DNA of 7,046 nt from an uncultured beta proteobacterium (GTDB lineage: Bacteria > Pseudomonadota > Gammaproteobacteria > Burkholderiales > Rhodocyclaceae), in the NCBI GenBank assembly GCA_903932755.1, contig CAIZHL010000190.1, positions 1 through 7,046 on the forward strand. Direction: 5' to 3'. A model generated the notes under the pieces. That model was given only the letters and a program-made list of their open reading frames with translations, had not been told where the DNA came from and did not search any database. This document shows positions 5,641 through 7,046 of this stretch, one piece after another; within the stretch, counting starts at the first letter, position 1, and every line of letters starts with the position of its first letter. Position numbers and translations under genes: made by a program.

Positions 5641-5670
5641 TTGTAGTTTCTTCTCCGTGCCAGCATCACC

Positions 5671-7046
5671 ATGAAGCCTGCCTACGACGAAATGCTCGAC
5701 CCTTCCGGTCAGGTGCGGCCCAGTTATCAGGGTTTCGCCGCTTGGCTGGACTCGACGACGCCCGAATTCATTGCGCGCAAGCGCGAGGAGGCCGACCTCG
5801 CCTTCCATCGCGTCGGCATCACCTTTGCCGTGTATGGCGAGGAAGCCGGCAAGGAGCGCCTGATCCCCTTCGACATCGTGCCGCGCATCATCCCCGCCGC
5901 CGAGTGGCAACGCGTCGAGGCCGGCCTGCGCCAGCGCGTCAAGGCGCTCAACGCCTTCCTGCACGACATCTACCACGGCCAGGAAATCCTCAAGGCCGGG
6001 CGCATTCCCGCGGCGCAGGTGCTGGGCAACTCGCAATACCGGGCCGAGATGGCCGGCGTCGAGGTGCCGGGCCAGGTTTACTCCCACATCGCCGGCGTTG
6101 ACCTGGTGCGCGCCGACCATGGCGACAAATCCGGCGAATACTTCGTGCTGGAGGACAACCTGCGCACGCCCTCGGGCGTGTCCTACATGCTCGAAGACCG
6201 CAAGATGATGATGCGGCTCTTCCCCGATCTTTTCGCCCGCATGGCCGTCGCCCCGGTCGAGCACTATCCCGATCTGTTGCTGGACAACCTGCGTTCGGTG
6301 GCGCCGGCCGGCGTGATGAATCCCAACGTCGTGCTGCTGACGCCGGGCCAGTTCAACAGCGCCTATTTCGAGCACGCCTTCCTCGCCCAGCAGATGGGCA
6401 TCGAACTGGTCGAGGGCAACGACCTTTTCGTCCGCGACAACACCGTATTCATGCGCACCACGCAGGGCCCGCAGCGGGTGGACGTGATCTACCGCCGCAT
6501 CGACGACGACTTCCTCGACCCGCTGGCGTTCCGCAAGGATTCGGTGCTCGGCGTGCCCGGCATCTTCAACGCCTACCGCGCCGGCCGGGTGACGCTGGCC
6601 AATGCCATCGGCACCGGCATCGCCGACGACAAGGCGATGTACATTCATGTGCCGGAGATGATCCGCTTCTACTGCGGCGAGGAACCCATCCTGTCCAATG
6701 TGCCGACCTGGGAACTGGCCAAACCGGACGACCGCAAGTACGTGCTCGAGCACCTGGCCGAACTGGTGGTGAAGGAAGTGCACGGCTCTGGCGGCTACGG
6801 CATGCTGGTCGGCCCCACATCGAGCAAGGCGGAGATCGAAGACTTCCGCGCCAAGATCCTCGCCGCGCCCGAAACCTACATCGCGCAACCGACATTGGCG
6901 CTGTCGACCTGCCCGACCTACGTCGACAGCGGAGTCGCGCCGCGCCACATCGACCTGCGGCCCTATGTGCTGTCCGGCAAGGAAATCAGCATGGTCCCCG
7001 GCGGCCTGACGCGCGTCGCCTTGAAGGAGGGTTCGCTCGTTGTGAA
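5671..7046 (+). CDS. circularly permuted type 2 ATP-grasp protein (COG2308 type), 3' truncated by the window
   Basis: The reading frame is open from the ATG at 5671 to the right edge (458 complete codons) with no stop. The family is usually about 470-490 residues, so only the last stretch is missing. Recognisable blocks are the N-terminal YDEM (5-8) with RPSYQGF (16-22), then LGNSQYRAEM (118-127), FVLEDNLRTPSG (158-169) with E161, D162 and N163 as likely metal-site residues, and VDVIYRRIDDDFLDP (270-284). The Gly-rich VKEVHGSGGYGM follows at 367-378, then RHIDLRPYVL (425-434). These proteins are predicted ATP-dependent carboxylate-amine ligases found next to alpha-E (COG2307) and transglutaminase-like genes, and are thought to make or tag peptides. 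The substrate is unknown. No strong ribosome binding site is seen. The upstream region suggests nitrogen-responsive sigma-54 control. Confidence 0.93.
   Translation, partial: MKPAYDEMLDPSGQVRPSYQGFAAWLDSTTPEFIARKREEADLAFHRVGITFAVYGEEAGKERLIPFDIVPRIIPAAEWQRVEAGLRQRVKALNAFLHDIYHGQEILKAGRIPAAQVLGNSQYRAEMAGVEVPGQVYSHIAGVDLVRADHGDKSGEYFVLEDNLRTPSGVSYMLEDRKMMMRLFPDLFARMAVAPVEHYPDLLLDNLRSVAPAGVMNPNVVLLTPGQFNSAYFEHAFLAQQMGIELVEGNDLFVRDNTVFMRTTQGPQRVDVIYRRIDDDFLDPLAFRKDSVLGVPGIFNAYRAGRVTLANAIGTGIADDKAMYIHVPEMIRFYCGEEPILSNVPTWELAKPDDRKYVLEHLAELVVKEVHGSGGYGMLVGPTSSKAEIEDFRAKILAAPETYIAQPTLALSTCPTYVDSGVAPRHIDLRPYVLSGKEISMVPGGLTRVALKEGSLVV

Larger units (their letters stand above)
5488..5670. other. intergenic control region upstream of the ATP-grasp gene
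   Basis: The first part (5488-5530) is GC-rich with no clear terminator. From about 5590 to 5655 composition shifts sharply to A/T, unlike the rest of the window. The region holds an NtrC-like dyad, an IHF-like site and overlapping sigma-54 and sigma-70 promoter candidates, listed separately. Confidence 0.7.

Noticed and set aside
5614..6948. 444-codon open frame on the minus strand
   Set aside because: It lies antisense to the recognisable ATP-grasp gene and reads as low-complexity His/Ala/Arg/Gly-rich protein, the usual mirror of a GC-rich coding frame.

Overview
The window reads as ordinary chromosome of a high-GC betaproteobacterium, most likely Rhodocyclales (Thauera/Azoarcus type). This rests on the strong G/C third-position bias, the protein flavours (HQSAWE-type PlsC, GloA with the classic Ni ligands, PykA-like pyruvate kinase) and the plsC - YgjP-like - gloA order. 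It is inference, because no database search was possible. Every base is in or near a gene; no tRNA, rRNA, CRISPR array or insertion sequence was seen.

Left block (1-2561, plus strand) is a tightly packed, probably single transcript. A possible tail of an upstream gene overlaps plsC (acyl-glycerophosphate acyltransferase). plsC overlaps by 4 bases a small gene that I read as a catalytically dead relative of the next gene. That next gene is an intact YgjP-like (DUF45) zinc metallopeptidase. The last gene is gloA (glyoxalase I, methylglyoxal detoxification). Between the YgjP-like gene and gloA sits a palindromic repeat of about 77 bases. It appears to have landed exactly at the old gloA start codon, creating a 26-codon leader ORF whose stop overlaps the present gloA start.

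Middle block: panE/apbA-like 2-dehydropantoate 2-reductase (minus strand) converges on gloA with only 29 bases between them. It diverges from pyk (pyruvate kinase) across a 206-base region that holds an extended -10 promoter and a perfect 17-base dyad upstream of pyk. A 100-codon gene for a small, single-membrane-segment protein of unknown function follows pyk.

Right block: a 183-base AT-richer intergenic region precedes a circularly permuted type 2 ATP-grasp gene (COG2308 type), which runs off the right edge a short way before its expected end. The intergenic region carries, in the correct order and spacing, an NtrC-like dyad, an IHF-like site and a -24/-12 (sigma-54) promoter. A plausible sigma-70 promoter overlaps the -24/-12 element. 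If real, this puts the poorly understood ATP-grasp peptide-ligase-like system under nitrogen control. It is the most interesting regulatory signal in the window, followed by the repeat-made gloA leader and the dead metallopeptidase paralogue.
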